This document shows, in pieces, positions 23,201 through 23,638 of a stretch of DNA of 23,638 nt. The notes below the pieces were generated by a model, which was not told where the DNA came from, made no database searches, and worked only from the letters and a program-made list of their open reading frames with translations. The DNA is from Bordetella parapertussis. Lineage in GTDB: Bacteria; Pseudomonadota; Gammaproteobacteria; Burkholderiales; Burkholderiaceae_C. The first letter of the stretch is position 1. Each line of letters opens with the position of its first letter. The position numbers were made by a program, and so were the translations under genes. The stretch covers positions 1-23,638 of the forward strand of contig CAMCTC010000074.1 of the NCBI GenBank assembly GCA_945878355.1. Direction: 5' to 3'.

Positions 23201-23638
23201 CACCGGCGCAGCGTTCATCGGCCTCAGCGACGTGACGCTGAGCGCGGCGAACCTGAGCGTGTCCATCAACCAGGCGGGCGGCACGGCGACGACGGTGGTC
23301 GACTATTCGGTGACCGAACTGTCGGTGGCCACCGGCACCAGCAGCAGCCTGAAGCTCGCGCTCGACAGCAAGCTCGGCGAGCTGAGCCGCGCGAGCGGTG
23401 ACCTGAAGGTCAATGTCTATGGTTTCTTTGAAGTCGAGGGCAGTTTTGCGATCGAGCGCAGCAGCAAGACGGTGACGCTGGCTGATTCGGTCAAAGACGC
23501 CGACGGCAAGGTCACGAAAGAAGCGAGCAAGGTCGACGTCGGCCTGCTGACGGTCGGCGCGAAGGATGTGAAGGCGTTCGCCGGTCTGAACGCCGGCACG
23601 ACAGACGCGATGGGCTTGCAGCTGACCGGGGTCGAGTT
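20232..23638 (+). CDS. LEPR-XLL-type giant repetitive surface protein, N-terminal part
   Basis: The frame is open for 1135 codons and runs off the right edge. Residues 10-38 contain RLEPMEPRVLLSADP, matching the LEPR-XLL signature found at the N-termini of very long repetitive bacterial proteins. There is no hydrophobic signal peptide, so ordinary Sec export is not indicated. Residues about 130-257 resemble an autotransporter-type beta domain (GTVSPGYSPGVDS, DQLNVAGMARLDGTLEV, GDTFTILTFGALSGSF). From about 300 the chain is a Gly/Ala/Ser/Thr-rich beta-repeat array. It carries recurring FxxxGxFxF motifs and, from about 760, repeats of about 170 residues. Cysteine is absent, typical of exported adhesins. 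The protein is the likely cargo of the neighbouring export operon; function (adhesin, surface layer or sheath) is unknown. Confidence 0.85.
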   Translation, partial: MRAIKKYPVRRLTRVLRDAYRLEPMEPRVLLSADPVLGAAQAILIPNIDHDQALLGAYDLDDAHQYHDLVTPALVHQIRADQAQASASLSALKGAVPASFAVDAVAFDMAQLGRAGFMDSSLTVAANEVLKGSGSLNVSLLNTGTVSPGYSPGVDSVASYTQISTASLQIELGGTKPGTGANQGFHDQLNVAGMARLDGTLEVKLIENFHPKDGDTFTILTFGALSGSFAKGTGLLDVGDGLYFEIKTTATALQLVAHKFDESTAFVVSALSAAVSAGHPTAHVDLADRIGLWLNYDYFKNNQNYAFDGSLSLGNGLTLSGSVSLGYASHVQMTDADGVQRPYDLWKVGVANGTGYLGLDAADSSKPGIAFSDVDFGAIFLDAGTAGRDLGFVLATGQASGLSATTGSGISLVASSLSLDFALGTGTLPGTATANDTVMDLHAQAQTVTVAGTAYTFAGTGALGEHATLSGTASLNVGDFVLSGTVGVASSNAGLTLAGSGISARMAAGGATVGLDRANFGLIVLPNGSFELEASGSAYLSGGGFASVSADAAMLKLNTTGLAQTAHSLNFGGFAYEMAAQTAGTAPLVRLTGLQATLGGSFSISGNFSFERDASTQEMEVLASAASVWLQAGAFRAGVTGASVALVISDAASHGGTLLEASGGVSVRLSDQVEVSATTATVRWNSTDQSASARAIDVAGSAYKFGAGLIAGLQEVALSGAVINAGALFQASGDFAFHKSSTTVKLAVDVAGTAGNDAVDGVLVDLLTLGAKGLSAHVGVKDGLGLSLTGVEFGLALMTARSDATRQWTSVQASATGASLTGVAGFTLSGQTMAFQLNQATKAGDSVVDYASGKTSLAVATGTASTLALSMDGARGSLLQASGKLTLEVDGFFEIEGTFAFETSIKTVTLADEVKNADGTVKTAASKVDVGLLTVGAKDVTAFAGLNGGTTDAMGLQLTGVEFGLALMSEKMATGATAPARSWTSLQAMATGAAFIGLSDVTLSAANLSVSINQAGGTATTVVDYSVTELSVATGTSSSLKLALDSKLGELSRASGDLKVNVYGFFEVEGSFAIERSSKTVTLADSVKDADGKVTKEASKVDVGLLTVGAKDVKAFAGLNAGTTDAMGLQLTGVE
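22524..23638 (+). repeat. Tandem coding repeats of about 510-519 bp
   Basis: The anchor LTGVEFGLALM occurs at 22593 and 23103, and a third copy begins at 23622, cut by the window edge. Spacings are 510 and 519 bases (170 and 173 codons). Bases 23022-23119 and 23541-23638 differ, by eye, at 9 of 98 positions, so the last units are recent duplicates. The 22524 copy is much more diverged. Confidence 0.9.

Noticed and set aside
22524..23638. Possible CRISPR array suggested by regular repetition
   Set aside because: The repeats are about 510-519 bases long, in frame and protein-coding, with no short repeat-spacer structure.

Overview
The window is high-GC DNA with closely packed genes. Its gene content (dCTP deaminase, SapC-family protein, OmpR-type two-component pair, TolC/HlyD export genes and an LEPR-XLL surface protein) suggests a betaproteobacterium, most likely of the order Burkholderiales. 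The assignment rests on protein style and base composition only; no rRNA or tRNA gene is present to confirm it.

Region 1 (about 1-3450) is a graveyard of mobile DNA. It holds an N-truncated AAA ATPase, IS21-like end repeats and the C-terminal piece of an IstB helper ATPase. It also holds an N-truncated helix-turn-helix protein with an internally deleted serine recombinase, the C-terminal half of a group II intron reverse transcriptase with a 3' RNA hairpin, a small cysteine-rich ORF remnant and the N-terminal piece of a second serine recombinase. A direct repeat (104-142 and 3159-3198) abuts truncated genes at both places.

Region 2 (3500-6210) holds a HigB/HigA-type toxin-antitoxin pair with a strong promoter and a good intrinsic terminator. 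These are followed by an MDR-family quinone oxidoreductase on the minus strand and dcd (dCTP deaminase) on the plus strand.

Region 3 (6271-17109, all minus strand) looks like one seven-gene operon. In transcription order it encodes a SapC-family protein, a TolC-like outer-membrane channel, a periplasmic HlyD-type adaptor and a membrane HlyD adaptor with a long GAF-like cytoplasmic part. Next come a PqqD-like/M50 metalloprotease/HlyD fusion, a degenerate SecA-like protein and a DUF1566 lipoprotein. Two junctions are 4-base GTGA overlaps and others are gaps of 1-18 bases, so the genes are probably translationally coupled.

Region 4 (17336-23638) starts with a 7TMR-DISM sensor histidine kinase (+). 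Its 3' end overlaps the convergent OmpR-type response regulator (-) by 34 bases. After a divergent AT-rich promoter region comes the 5' part of a very large gene that runs off the window. Its product starts with an LEPR-XLL-type motif (MEPRVLLSADP), has no ordinary signal peptide, then a beta-rich autotransporter-like domain and tandem repeats of about 170 residues.

Working hypothesis: regions 3 and 4 form one locus, a giant repetitive surface protein with a dedicated envelope export/processing machine and its own two-component control. The machine has type I-like parts (TolC, HlyD) but no ABC transporter in the window. An intramembrane-protease fusion and a SecA-like protein with a lost Walker A motif take the place where an energised inner-membrane component is expected. 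This is the most interesting part of the window.
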